A stretch of DNA of 64,000 bases from G964291335 sp964291335. Its GTDB lineage: Bacteria > Chloroflexota > Dehalococcoidia > Lucifugimonadales > UBA3495. The notes beneath the pieces were generated by a model. That model saw nothing but the letters and a program-made list of their open reading frames with translations. It ran no database searches and was not told the DNA's origin. Shown here piece after piece: positions 52,211 through 61,282 of the stretch. The translations under genes and the position numbers were made by a program. Position 1 is the stretch's first letter. Every line of letters begins with the position of its first letter. The DNA lies in contig OZ219748.1 of the NCBI GenBank assembly GCA_964291335.2, positions 2,542,001-2,606,000 on the forward strand, written 5' to 3'.

Positions 52211-55200
52211 ATGACTGCTACCACCCGCCACAAGTCGATCTCCGACGCCACCCGCGTCCAGCAAATGTCCTACCAGATCTGCGAAGCGGCCCGGGCCATG
52301 TCCCGGCAGACTAAACCAAACCCGGACTGCGCCCGAAAAATGGCCGAAATACTCGGCCAGCCGGTCTCAGGAAACACGAACGACAACGCTGCCATCGCCA
52401 TCGCGCTGGCAATCGCCCGAACCGACCCACTGCCGGCCAACCCCCACCGGGAAAACCTGACTGCCCAGTGGAATAATTCCCGTTTCAATCCAGTGTTCAG
52501 CCTGGCCGAAAGCCTGCTCAACTGTTTGATCGCGCCAATTGCCAACGAAGTAATCAGCATCCTGCTCCGGACGGCAATGGAGCAGCTGCAGAAAGACCCC
52601 GACCGGAAAATGATCAACGCGCTGGTGCAGGAATTTGCCGACAACCGGAAAGCGACCGCCGCCTATTTCACAAAAGCGCCGGCCGCCGCGATGATGGCCC
52701 ACCTGTCGATACCGGAAGACCGCCAGTGGCGCCGGGATGAATCCCTGCTGAACTACCATCTGGCCGACTTTGCCTGCGGGTCCGGCGCCCTGCTGACGGC
52801 CGCCTACCAGCGGCTCCGGGAACTTGCCAGAGAACAGGGGGGCAGCCCGGACAGCTGCCATGCCCGCCTGGTGAAAAACAACCTGATCGGCCTGGATATA
52901 CTACCGCTGCACACTGCGCTGACGGCGGAAAACCTGATCGGTCAGGTCCCGGAAATCGAATGTCCGGAAACATCCATTGCCACGCTCAACGCCGGAATCG
53001 TTAAGGGAAAGGCAACTCTCGGCGCCGTTGACCTGTTGCGACCGGAATACCGGCAGCAGAAGTTGATTCCCCTGAGAAAAGCGGAAAGAGGCAAAAGCGC
53101 GACCCGAAAGGTCAAAGTCAACCCGGAGTCCAAGGACCTGGTAATTCTCAACCCCCCCTACAACCGGATTATCCTGGAGCAGCTGACCATGCTCCCGGAC
53201 CCTCAGGAAAAGGATGTAGCGGCAATCAAAGACGCACTGCAAGAAGTGGATCATCAGGGAATTGCCAGCGTCAACTCGGGCAAAGCCAGCTACTTCATCC
53301 CGCTGGCCCACCGAAGCATCAAGCCCGGCGGCGTGCTGGCGGCCATCCTGCCGGCCAGAACCCTGACCGGAAGCCCGAACAAGCAGAAAAACAGCTGGCG
53401 CAACTTCACCGACCTGCTGCTCCGCGAATACCGGAAAATCATCGTCGTATCGATTATCAATTCCAGAGAACATCAATCCAGCTTTTCCCGGGACACCCAG
53501 GTGGCCGAGGCAATGATTATCGCCACCAAGCGCCAGCCGGCGGCAAAAAGTTCCCAACCGACCGACCGTCAGCGAATCCACTTCGCCACCCTGTACCGCT
53601 CTCCGGAGACCCCGGCAGAGGGATACGCCTTTGCCAAGGCGATCAAGAAAGCCCGCGCCAGGCTAAAACGGACCGGAACCGACTACGCCCTGACCGCAAT
53701 CACCTTGGCCGACGATCAACCTGAGCCGGAAAGCGTCGGCGCAATGCACAGCGCCAGCATCAGCGCCGGCGAACCCTGGCCGATGATCCGGGTCCGGGAC
53801 AGCCACCTGATTCAGATCATCAAAATCCTGAAACAGGGATACATCCACGACTCACGCAGCCTGCTGGCAAGAATCCCCATCGCACCCCTGGGCGAAATCG
53901 CCCGACTGGGATCATCCAGTGGAACGGTGATCAAGAACTTCCAGGTGATGGTCAACGGATCCCGACCGGTCTATCAGGTACTGAAGCATCACGACGCCGG
54001 CACCCAGACCCGGATTGAGATTCCCGATCCGGAACCGGCGACTGCCGCCCCCGGGCGGGAAATCCACGCCCGCCGGACCTGGCGGAAAGCCTCCCGCCTG
54101 CACATCAGCGAACAATTCCGCTACAACTCCCAGGCCACCGCCGCCGGCATGACCCCGACACCGGCAGTCGGCGGACGGGGCTGGCCGAACCTGATGATGG
54201 AAAATCCGGCCTACGAAAAGGCGACCGCCCTGTGGCTCAACGGCAGCCTGGGATTGATCAGCCACTGGGCTCATAGCTCTCACAACCAGAACGGACGCAG
54301 CTACGCCAACCGGCAGCAGCTGCAGGAAATCCCCACCCTGAATGTCCATGCCCTGACCAAAAGACAGCTTGAAAAAATGGAGGAACTATTTGACCAATAC
54401 CAGACGGCAAACCTGAAACCGGCCAACCAGGCCTGGCAGGACCCGGTACGGATCAAACTGGACCAGCAGATCCTCTCCGACGTACTGGAACTGGACCAAA
54501 GGGTTTTAGAGCAGGTAGCCACCCTGCGCGCCCACTGGTGCCTGGAACCCACCGTACAGGGAAGAAAAGCCAACAACCCGGCCAACCACCGGGAACTGGA
54601 AAGACTGAGCCAGCACATCGCCGATCTGGAGGAGCAGGGATTCACCCTTAACTGCGAACCATATCCCGACAGCGATATTACCGAAGCTGACCTGAGGAGA
54701 TATAATGAGAAAATTGAACCCGTTGCACCAGATAAACCGACTGTACCAGTTCCTGACATTGCCGACAGCCCAATCCATGAACCGGAGTCAGCCTCCCGGC
54801 CGGACGCCTCCGGAATTGGAAGCAGCCAGGCTGCAGAACATCATGCTCTGACCAGCATCAGCAGGGAGCCAATGAGCAGCCAGCCAACAGACAACCAGGA
54901 TCTCCGGAAGCTGATTGACTCAACGGAACCATCCAGCTACGGCATCATCTATCTGGCAAGCCCCTACTGGCATTCTGACGAGTCAATCAGGCAGGCCCGC
55001 GCGCAGGCCGTCATCCGACTGGCTCAACGACTGATCCAACAGGGACAGCCGGTATTCTGCCCGATCGCCTACACCCACAGCCTGGGCGACGCCGGCCGGA
55101 TCAAACCGCCGGAAGGCTGGTATCAATTCGACCTGAACTTCCTGCACCAGGCTGCCGAACTGGTGATAGCCCGGCTGCCCGGCTGGGAACGCAGCGCGGG

Positions 55201-55327
55201 CGTGCTGGCGGAGATCGCCTTCGCCAAAGCCTTGAAACTTCCCATTCGGCATATTGAATATACTGACATCCGCCGGTTGCTGAATTCCACCCTGGCTGAC
55301 ACACTGAATCTGAGCGCCGGACCATGA
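52211..55327 (+). CDS. N6-adenine DNA methyltransferase fused to a DUF1937 domain
   Basis: A 1038-residue protein. The main part is a large N6-adenine-type methylase: LADFACGSGALLTAAYQRL is motif I (about residue 180), NLIGLDILP motif II, and DLVILNPPYN the catalytic NPPY. A target-recognition-like part follows to about residue 840. After a Pro/Ser-rich linker, the last 140 residues are a DUF1937 domain (GIIYLASPYWHSD, QPVFCPIAYTHSLG, LPGWERSAGVLAEIAFAKAL), related to nucleoside deoxyribosyltransferases. ATG 54872 in frame could also start the DUF1937 part alone. The length and layout recall type IIG/BREX-like methylases, without a visible nuclease. Confidence 0.88.
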   Translation: MTATTRHKSISDATRVQQMSYQICEAARAMSRQTKPNPDCARKMAEILGQPVSGNTNDNAAIAIALAIARTDPLPANPHRENLTAQWNNSRFNPVFSLAESLLNCLIAPIANEVISILLRTAMEQLQKDPDRKMINALVQEFADNRKATAAYFTKAPAAAMMAHLSIPEDRQWRRDESLLNYHLADFACGSGALLTAAYQRLRELAREQGGSPDSCHARLVKNNLIGLDILPLHTALTAENLIGQVPEIECPETSIATLNAGIVKGKATLGAVDLLRPEYRQQKLIPLRKAERGKSATRKVKVNPESKDLVILNPPYNRIILEQLTMLPDPQEKDVAAIKDALQEVDHQGIASVNSGKASYFIPLAHRSIKPGGVLAAILPARTLTGSPNKQKNSWRNFTDLLLREYRKIIVVSIINSREHQSSFSRDTQVAEAMIIATKRQPAAKSSQPTDRQRIHFATLYRSPETPAEGYAFAKAIKKARARLKRTGTDYALTAITLADDQPEPESVGAMHSASISAGEPWPMIRVRDSHLIQIIKILKQGYIHDSRSLLARIPIAPLGEIARLGSSSGTVIKNFQVMVNGSRPVYQVLKHHDAGTQTRIEIPDPEPATAAPGREIHARRTWRKASRLHISEQFRYNSQATAAGMTPTPAVGGRGWPNLMMENPAYEKATALWLNGSLGLISHWAHSSHNQNGRSYANRQQLQEIPTLNVHALTKRQLEKMEELFDQYQTANLKPANQAWQDPVRIKLDQQILSDVLELDQRVLEQVATLRAHWCLEPTVQGRKANNPANHRELERLSQHIADLEEQGFTLNCEPYPDSDITEADLRRYNEKIEPVAPDKPTVPVPDIADSPIHEPESASRPDASGIGSSQAAEHHALTSISREPMSSQPTDNQDLRKLIDSTEPSSYGIIYLASPYWHSDESIRQARAQAVIRLAQRLIQQGQPVFCPIAYTHSLGDAGRIKPPEGWYQFDLNFLHQAAELVIARLPGWERSAGVLAEIAFAKALKLPIRHIEYTDIRRLLNSTLADTLNLSAGP

Positions 55328-55692
55328 CAATCCAAACCAGAGGAAAGGGAATGACCACCAGCCAGCCGGATTTTACCGAGCCACTGATGCAGGATTATCC
55401 CACGATCAACGACGCCGTCAGCCTGATCATGGAAATTATCGAGGAAGACCACCGAATGGAAAACCTGCCGGACCACCCCCGAGCTTTCTTCACCCAGCAG
55501 CAGATTCAGGAAGCCGCCCCTACCCTGCTCTCCCTGCTGCAGCAGGAAAACCGGCGGAATATCCCCGAAACCCTGACCAACTCCATTGAACGCCACCTGA
55601 CCGACATCGCCTGGGACACCTACCGGAAACTGCCCCAGGAAGAGAAAAACGCGCTGGCCAACGCCCTGAGCAGCCTCAGACCGCCAGAGTAA
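55324..55692 (+). CDS. hypothetical acidic helical protein
   Basis: A 122-residue protein; its ATG overlaps the methyltransferase stop as ATGA. An in-frame ATG at 55351 is an alternative. The body is helical with several acidic stretches. No family recognised. Probably made together with the methyltransferase. Confidence 0.6.
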   Translation: MTIQTRGKGMTTSQPDFTEPLMQDYPTINDAVSLIMEIIEEDHRMENLPDHPRAFFTQQQIQEAAPTLLSLLQQENRRNIPETLTNSIERHLTDIAWDTYRKLPQEEKNALANALSSLRPPE

Positions 55693-55696
55693 AAAC

Positions 55697-56521
55697 ATGG
55701 CCGAAAATACCCATATCAGTTGGACCAACCACACCTTCAACCCCTGGATCGGCTGCCAGAAAGTCTCCCCCGGCTGTGATCACTGCTACGCCGAAACCCT
55801 GTCCAAGCGTTTCAACCTGGCCGACTGGGGGCCTCAGGCAGCCAGAAAACGCACCAGCGCCGCCAACTGGCGGATGCCCATCCGGTGGAACAAAAGGGCT
55901 CAAAAAAGCGGCAAACCGCTCAAGGTATTCTGCAGTTCCCTGGCCGACATATTCGACCGCCAGGCGCCCCCCGGCGCAAGAGACGACCTGTGGCAGCTGA
56001 TCCGGAATACTCCCTGCCTGATCTGGCAATTACTGACCAAACGGCCGCAGAACATGGCGCGAATGCTGCCGGAAGACTGGCCGGAGGCTTACTCCCACGT
56101 ATGGCTGGGCATTACCGCTGAAAACCAGCAGGAATATGACCGCCGCTGGCCGGTCCTGGCGGCAACCCCGGCCCGAATCCGTTTCATCAGCTATGAACCG
56201 GCCCTGGGGCCGTTAACCCTGGATGGAAAAGACCAGCAGCCTGACTGGGTAATCTGGGGCGGCGAATCGGGACGAAATCCCCGACCGATGAACCCGGACT
56301 GGGCCAGAACCATCACCAGGGAATGTCATGAAAAAGGAATACCGGTCTTCGGCAAGCAATGGGGAGTCTATTCCGCCAATCCATTGATTGTCGAAACCGG
56401 ACTGACCCGGGCGGCCGCCGAAAAGCTGGATCCGAAAAAGAACGGGAAAGGGGGCGCGCTGCTGGACGGAGCGCTGCGCCGGGAGTTTCCGGCAGAAACC
56501 GCTGCGCCGCCGGGAATATAA
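55697..56521 (+). CDS. phage Gp37/Gp68-like (DUF5131) protein
   Basis: A 274-residue protein starting THISWTNHTFNPWIGCQKVS and PGCDHCYAETLSKRF, the radical-SAM-like Cys motif of this family, then FCSSLADIFD, LTKRPQNMARMLP, WLGITAENQQEYDRR, FISYEPALGPL and VIWGGESG. Widely carried by phages and plasmids, the biochemical role is still unclear. It lies four bases after the preceding gene. Confidence 0.93.
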   Translation: MAENTHISWTNHTFNPWIGCQKVSPGCDHCYAETLSKRFNLADWGPQAARKRTSAANWRMPIRWNKRAQKSGKPLKVFCSSLADIFDRQAPPGARDDLWQLIRNTPCLIWQLLTKRPQNMARMLPEDWPEAYSHVWLGITAENQQEYDRRWPVLAATPARIRFISYEPALGPLTLDGKDQQPDWVIWGGESGRNPRPMNPDWARTITRECHEKGIPVFGKQWGVYSANPLIVETGLTRAAAEKLDPKKNGKGGALLDGALRREFPAETAAPPGI

Positions 56522-56543
56522 AACGAACTGAGGAATTCCTGCT

Positions 56544-57893
56544 ATGAGAAAAGACCTTTTCAACCTGCTGGCCCACCGCCCCGGCCAACCGCTCCACCTT
56601 CGGATTTACCAGGACGGGGACTACGCCATTGTGGTGGAAAACGGGAGAAAGGAACGAATCCGGTCAGAAAGCCAATCCACAGACTACATGGAACGGCATC
56701 TCCGGGACATCCTGCGCTATTACCCGGCACCGGCAACGATCAACGGAGCGGTGCTGCTGACCGGCGCGCCGCCAGCCGGACTGCATCACACCATAACCCG
56801 GCAGGAAATGAGATACAACTTGCCCTGGGACAGACGCCCCGACCAAGCTGGGCCTCCGGCGGTGGCAAGCGACCGGATCTATTCCGGCGGACTGCTGATC
56901 TCCACCGGGTCGATCCGCAGCGCCAGAGTAAGATACTATGCCCGGGAGGAACAGACCGGCAACGACTACTGGAAGCTGGTCAGCAAGGTGGAATGCTGGC
57001 AGCTGCCGGCAGTAGATCCAAGCCGCCTGATCTGGAGCGAACAATTTCCGGAGCTCTGCGCCGTACCCGACAGCATCAGCAAAGAGATCGCGGCAGCGAA
57101 CATGGAACTGACCAGGCAGTCCATTGCCGCCGGCCGGCTGCCCCCGCCGACGGCGGACTACCTGGCGTACTATGCAGCGCATCTCCGGTGGGAAATCCCC
57201 CTCGCAGTAATTGCGGTAAACGGCCAGCCGACGCTGGTCGACTGCAAAGAAAGCTGCGACGAAGCAGACCCCGTAGGGATCCTCTCCCTGATCCGGGCGA
57301 TGTACCTGGCAAACCAAGAACTGACGCCGGTCAGCCCACAGGAACTCAGGCATGAGGATCAACCGAATTTCCCGGAAAATCGGACGACCAGGGAAGAACT
57401 GACCGTTGTCGGATGCGCCGTCAGCCCGGCGGGGGATCCCATGACGCCAACCGAAGGGTCGTTGCAACCGGTAAACGGGGTGGAATACCGGGTAGAAACC
57501 GGAAAGCTTAACCGCCCAGAAGGGGGAACCAGTGTTCACACGATACCCGCCGATTTCTGCATCAAGCCGATTTACTACGAAGAGTTCAGAGCGCTGTTCA
57601 ATCCGGACGTCACGGACCGGGATGAACTGGAAGCGTGGATCAATCTGGCAATACTGCAGCGATTCAGCGAAGAGACCGAAGACAACCTGCTGGAGCAGCT
57701 GGAAGAATCGGTCAGTGACACGCTGACCAGCTGGTTTGAAACGCCCAAGGATGCGATGACTCACTACCTGACCCGGCGGGCTGACGAAATGAGTTTCAGC
57801 TTTCCGCCTCCGAAGGAACCGGTAACCGTAACCGGCCGGAACGGCTATTTCACCATCATTTACAATCCACCACCCGCAGAACGACAGGAGTAA
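56544..57893 (+). CDS. large hypothetical protein preceding the PRTRC cassette
   Basis: A 449-residue protein immediately upstream of the PRTRC protein C gene with the same direction and an eight-base gap. The N-terminal 90 residues are beta-rich (FRIY-type strands); the middle has the PTLVDCKESCDEADPVG segment; the C-terminus is acidic and helical. In other PRTRC cassettes this place is taken by ParB- or protein E-type genes, but I cannot match it to either. It may be a lineage-specific member. Confidence 0.7.
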   Translation: MRKDLFNLLAHRPGQPLHLRIYQDGDYAIVVENGRKERIRSESQSTDYMERHLRDILRYYPAPATINGAVLLTGAPPAGLHHTITRQEMRYNLPWDRRPDQAGPPAVASDRIYSGGLLISTGSIRSARVRYYAREEQTGNDYWKLVSKVECWQLPAVDPSRLIWSEQFPELCAVPDSISKEIAAANMELTRQSIAAGRLPPPTADYLAYYAAHLRWEIPLAVIAVNGQPTLVDCKESCDEADPVGILSLIRAMYLANQELTPVSPQELRHEDQPNFPENRTTREELTVVGCAVSPAGDPMTPTEGSLQPVNGVEYRVETGKLNRPEGGTSVHTIPADFCIKPIYYEEFRALFNPDVTDRDELEAWINLAILQRFSEETEDNLLEQLEESVSDTLTSWFETPKDAMTHYLTRRADEMSFSFPPPKEPVTVTGRNGYFTIIYNPPPAERQE

Positions 57894-57901
57894 AAAGACT
57901 G

Positions 57902-58087
57902 ATGCCCCGAATTTTCGTTTACGACAACCGCACCTTTCCCGACCCCGGTGAAAACCTGACCGTCGAGCAGGTAAAACAGCAGCTGGCCCAGTTTATGCCC
58001 GAACTGGGCAACGCGCAGGTACAGGAACGCAAGGAAGCCGACAACACGGTTTACGAGTTCCAGCGCCGCGTCGGAACCAAAGGCTGA
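57902..58087 (+). CDS. PRTRC system protein C (ubiquitin-like)
   Basis: A 61-residue protein with the protein C pattern: RIFVYDNRTFPDPGENLTVE, an acidic helix-turn, then VYEFQRRVGTKG at the very end. The final RxVGTKG is diagnostic for this family. Protein C is a small beta-grasp protein ending in Gly, thought to be the ubiquitin-like partner of the cassette's E1- and E2-like proteins. No peptide follows the last Gly, so no processing would be needed. AGGAG precedes the ATG. Confidence 0.88.
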   Translation: MPRIFVYDNRTFPDPGENLTVEQVKQQLAQFMPELGNAQVQERKEADNTVYEFQRRVGTKG

Positions 58088-58095
58088 CCCCCCAA

Positions 58096-58323
58096 ATGGA
58101 CAACCGGGAACTGCTGGCAACCCTGAAACAAGTTCCGGAAACCCGGATCAGCATCTTTGACCTGACCCGGCAGACCCTCAACTCCGCCGGACGGATCGAC
58201 CCGGACAAGGCCATATCCGCCGCCGACCGTCTGGAATCCGCCATCCAGGAGGCCGAAATATACCGCAAGCAAACAGTCAAGTTCCGGGAACACCTCCGGC
58301 GAACGCTCCACCCCCTCCGGTAA
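58096..58323 (+). CDS. small helical protein between PRTRC C and F
   Basis: A 75-residue helical protein, eight bases after protein C. Its end (HLRRTLHPLR) meets, one base out of frame, the start of the protein F frame. It is either a separate small gene or the N-terminus of protein F split by a one-base error near the CCCCC at 58311-58315. No family recognised. Confidence 0.5.
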   Translation: MDNRELLATLKQVPETRISIFDLTRQTLNSAGRIDPDKAISAADRLESAIQEAEIYRKQTVKFREHLRRTLHPLR

Positions 58324-58325
58324 AG

Positions 58326-59156
58326 CTGAGCGGGCTGCTGAAGCGCCTGACCCCGGCGCCGGCAAAACTGAGCTGCCTGACCGAAAGTTTCGAAATAGAA
58401 ATAAAACGCCGGCAAATCCGGCAGCTGGTACAGCAGTATCTGCCCGAAAAAGCCGAAGAGTTCAACAGCCGGGTTTCCACGCTCAAGCAATCGCTCAACT
58501 TCACCGAACACTTCAGCGGGAAATATTTCCCGCTGCAAGAATACTTCGGCCCGCCGGATCAGGAAAACGCCCTGGAAGTAATCACCTGGATTATCCGGGG
58601 CCCCATCCCCCAAACCTTCGGAATCTGCCCGCCGGAAGACGAGTATGAACTGCACGAGCAGTTCTTCGGCCCCGGCATTCTGGCAATCCTGCTCTCCAGT
58701 CCCGGAAACAATGAACCCTTCTGTCATTTCACCCGGGATCCCGACTTCAGGGAATACATCAGGGCAATACTCCCCGAAACGATGGACGAAAATCTGCTGC
58801 AGCAGATTCCGGCCGAAGGCTACCCCCTGGAACTGCTGGAGCAAGCCCTGAACAATACCCCGGAAGAGCCGATGGCCATCATTGCCCGCTGGTCCCAATC
58901 GGAATACAACAACGTCTTCCTGGACGAACCGAACCACCCTGACTACATTGACTACATTGACTCCCCATGGACCTGGGATCCTGAAGACGTAGCCTTCCTG
59001 ACCGGAGAGTGGCAGACCGCCGACCGGATTATTCAGGAAATAAACCGGTTCATGAACCACTATTACGAGCGTCTCCACCAGCTCAACGGCATGCTGAGCC
59101 GGACCCTGAAAAGAATTGCCCAATGCCGACCGAACACGGAAGAACCGACGCTATGA
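58326..59156 (+). CDS. PRTRC system protein F-like, start unresolved
   Basis: An open frame of about 276 residues without ATG, GTG or TTG before 58782, though it is coding-like from at least 58323 (for example RRQIRQLVQQYLPEKAEEF, YFPLQEYFGPPDQE). The C-terminal part, with ARWSQSEYNN, DYIDYIDSPW and a long helix, resembles PRTRC protein F, and its place between C and B is the usual one for F. CTG 58326 is the first possible start; a frameshift joining it to the 75-residue frame upstream is equally possible. Ends ATGA-overlapped with protein B. Confidence 0.65.
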   Translation: MSGLLKRLTPAPAKLSCLTESFEIEIKRRQIRQLVQQYLPEKAEEFNSRVSTLKQSLNFTEHFSGKYFPLQEYFGPPDQENALEVITWIIRGPIPQTFGICPPEDEYELHEQFFGPGILAILLSSPGNNEPFCHFTRDPDFREYIRAILPETMDENLLQQIPAEGYPLELLEQALNNTPEEPMAIIARWSQSEYNNVFLDEPNHPDYIDYIDSPWTWDPEDVAFLTGEWQTADRIIQEINRFMNHYYERLHQLNGMLSRTLKRIAQCRPNTEEPTL

Positions 59157-59866
59157 ACTACGACAACAAACCGGAACTGCAATGGGCGCTGCCGCCAGCC
59201 GCCCAGACCCCGCCGGATCGCCTGGCTTTCCGGATCGACATCTATCAGGAATCAATCCTGCTGTACGACTACGAATACCGAAACAACGACGACCACCCCG
59301 GAACCACCATAGAAACTCGGCTGGTATCCGCCGGGGATCTGACCAGAATAATCGGTCAGCACAGCCGGTTCCACACCGGACTACTATCCGCCAACGTACT
59401 GTGGAAAACGATGACTGCCAACGGAATATTCACCGGCTGGTGGCAGCCGCCCAAAGTCTGGGACATTGCCCTGCAAGCCGAACCCTTTGAACCGACGGAA
59501 AGGCTCAAACTGCCCATGCCGGGGCTGGTTTTCATCCACACCCCGCATCAGGCGCCCTGGGTATTCGCCGCCGCCCGGAAACCCCGGAGAAAGGGAGACA
59601 AGCTTTATCATGCCCCGACGTACAACGTGTTTCAAAACGGACGGGTATGCCCGGGCAATCACGCCTTCCCCCAGGATCCGGACAGCCTGCCGGAATCCTT
59701 CTTCCAGTCCTTTTTCTCACCGGTAGAAGAAAACAATAAATCCCGCAAATATCCCAACAACCTAGGCCGACTCTGGAAAGAACTCAATGGCAAAACAAAA
59801 TACCCTCTGGAAGACCTGGTGCCGCAATGCACTCTGGCGGAAGCGATCGCAATTGACCGGCTCTAA
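59153..59866 (+). CDS. PRTRC system protein B (E2-like)
   Basis: A 237-residue protein whose ATG overlaps the protein F stop. It fits protein B: RIDIYQESILLYDYEY opening, TGLLSANVLWKTM, IPMPGLVFIH-type strand (here LPMPGLVFIHTPHQAPWVFA), and NGRVCPGNHAFP with the conserved Cys. Protein B is described as having an E2-conjugating-like fold, the Cys being the candidate catalytic residue. Followed by overlapping protein A. Confidence 0.85.
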   Translation: MNYDNKPELQWALPPAAQTPPDRLAFRIDIYQESILLYDYEYRNNDDHPGTTIETRLVSAGDLTRIIGQHSRFHTGLLSANVLWKTMTANGIFTGWWQPPKVWDIALQAEPFEPTERLKLPMPGLVFIHTPHQAPWVFAAARKPRRKGDKLYHAPTYNVFQNGRVCPGNHAFPQDPDSLPESFFQSFFSPVEENNKSRKYPNNLGRLWKELNGKTKYPLEDLVPQCTLAEAIAIDRL

Positions 59867-60479
59867 CCTGAACGAACCAATCCCGGCCCCCGCCGGCTAT
59901 ATGATCAACCGGATGACCGGACTGACCGGAACCCAGGGGATCGCCTATGACTACATCCTGGCCGGCAACGGATTACTGCTCCAGGCACAAAGCCGGCAGC
60001 TGACCGCCCGGATACTGATCGCCCCGGCGATCGTCCGCAGCCTGCCCAAGCTGGACGAAAAGCTGAGCCTGCGCCACGGGCCAATCCCCGCCGGATGCCT
60101 GACAAAGATCTTCACCTGGTTCCGGGAAGACCCCGACCGGGAAAGATACGCCGTTATCCGCCATGAGAGAAACGGTTATGAAGTCGCCATTCCCGAACAG
60201 CAGGGCAGCCGCGCCTCCCTGACCTATACCCCAACCGCCGACCCGGTAATGGAGATCCACTCCCATGGGTCAATGAACGCCTACTTCTCCGCCACCGATG
60301 ATCAGGACGAACAGGGATTCCATCTTTACGGCGTGATCGGCAACTTGAACCGGGAACCGGCCGCTCTGCAAATCAGAACCGGCATTTACGGATACTTCCG
60401 GGAAACAACCGGGGAATCGGTATTTCAGGGACCACCACCGACCGGCATCCGGATAATCTCAGGAAAAGACGCCCTATGA
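59853..60479 (+). CDS. PRTRC system protein A (JAMM/Mov34 peptidase)
   Basis: About 208 residues from TTG 59853, which overlaps the protein B stop by 14 bases. An ATG at 59787 would overlap by 80 bases, and its extra residues look like a shadow of protein B. The C-terminal half carries a complete JAMM metal site: Glu then HSHGSMNAYFSATDDQDE, matching His-x-His-x7-Ser-x2-Asp. JAMM peptidases remove ubiquitin-like tags, so protein A probably cleaves the conjugates or releases protein C. Confidence 0.88.
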   Translation: MTGSNLNEPIPAPAGYMINRMTGLTGTQGIAYDYILAGNGLLLQAQSRQLTARILIAPAIVRSLPKLDEKLSLRHGPIPAGCLTKIFTWFREDPDRERYAVIRHERNGYEVAIPEQQGSRASLTYTPTADPVMEIHSHGSMNAYFSATDDQDEQGFHLYGVIGNLNREPAALQIRTGIYGYFRETTGESVFQGPPPTGIRIISGKDAL

Positions 60480-61282
60480 ACTATGCCATAGCTAACCAAC
60501 AACTAACCCGGAACCCCAGGTTCGTCCTGATCGGCTGTGGGGGAACCGGAGGATTTGTTGCCGAGTCCCTCTGCCGGCTGCTTACCGGCAGCAAGGCTGA
60601 GCTCGTACTGATTGACCACGACATTGTGGAACCCCACAACCTGCTCAGGCAGAACTTCACCGAAAGGGATACCGGCGAATTCAAGAGCAAAGCCCTGGCC
60701 GAAAGACTGGCCCGCGAGTTCAACCGACCCATCGGCTATTCCATCTATCCTTACGACGAAGATCTGCAGCGGAAATTCCGGGCAAGCCCCGGAATCACGA
60801 TTGCCTGCGTGGACAATTCCGCGACCCGGAATCTGCTGCACCGGCAGAACAGTTACGGGCCGAGCTGGTACATTGACGCCGGCAACGGCGAAACCTGGGG
60901 CCAGATTCTGATCGGCAACACCGAATTGTCTCACCAGCTGAGACCGGACGAAGCCCTGAATGGGAACCTTTGCCGCCATCTGCCATTGCCGGGACTGCAG
61001 CGCCCGGACCTGCTGGAGCCGGAACCGCCGGAACTGCCCCGACCGGACTGCGCCGCCGCGCTGGATCTGACGGACCAAGACCCGACAATCAACGCCACCA
61101 TGGCCGCCCTGACGGTGCAGACAATCAGAAAAATGATTCAGGGAACATGCCATTACATGGCGTTGTACCTGGACTTGAACCAGGGCACGGTAACACCACA
61201 GAACATCACACCGAAGAAATTGTCCCATTACGCCGCGAAAGCTCAGCGAGCCGAGCGGGAAAGAGAGAAAAACGATGCCTGA
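60476..61282 (+). CDS. PRTRC system ThiF family protein (E1-like)
   Basis: A 268-residue E1-type adenylating enzyme. Nucleotide-binding Gly20-Cys-Gly-Gly-Thr-Gly25, the acidic DHD of LIDHDIVEPHNLLRQNF (Asp47, Asp49, Arg58, Gln59), and the later CVDNSATR with Asp113 are all present. Cys192 in RPDCAAAL is a candidate thioester Cys. It would activate the C-terminal Gly of protein C. Its ATG overlaps the protein A stop; an extended basic C-terminus follows. Confidence 0.9.
   Translation: MNYAIANQQLTRNPRFVLIGCGGTGGFVAESLCRLLTGSKAELVLIDHDIVEPHNLLRQNFTERDTGEFKSKALAERLAREFNRPIGYSIYPYDEDLQRKFRASPGITIACVDNSATRNLLHRQNSYGPSWYIDAGNGETWGQILIGNTELSHQLRPDEALNGNLCRHLPLPGLQRPDLLEPEPPELPRPDCAAALDLTDQDPTINATMAALTVQTIRKMIQGTCHYMALYLDLNQGTVTPQNITPKKLSHYAAKAQRAEREREKNDA

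Noticed and set aside
59787..59852. Earlier ATG start for PRTRC protein A
   Set aside because: Would overlap protein B by 80 bases and the added residues mirror the protein B frame; TTG 59853 fits better, though not proven.
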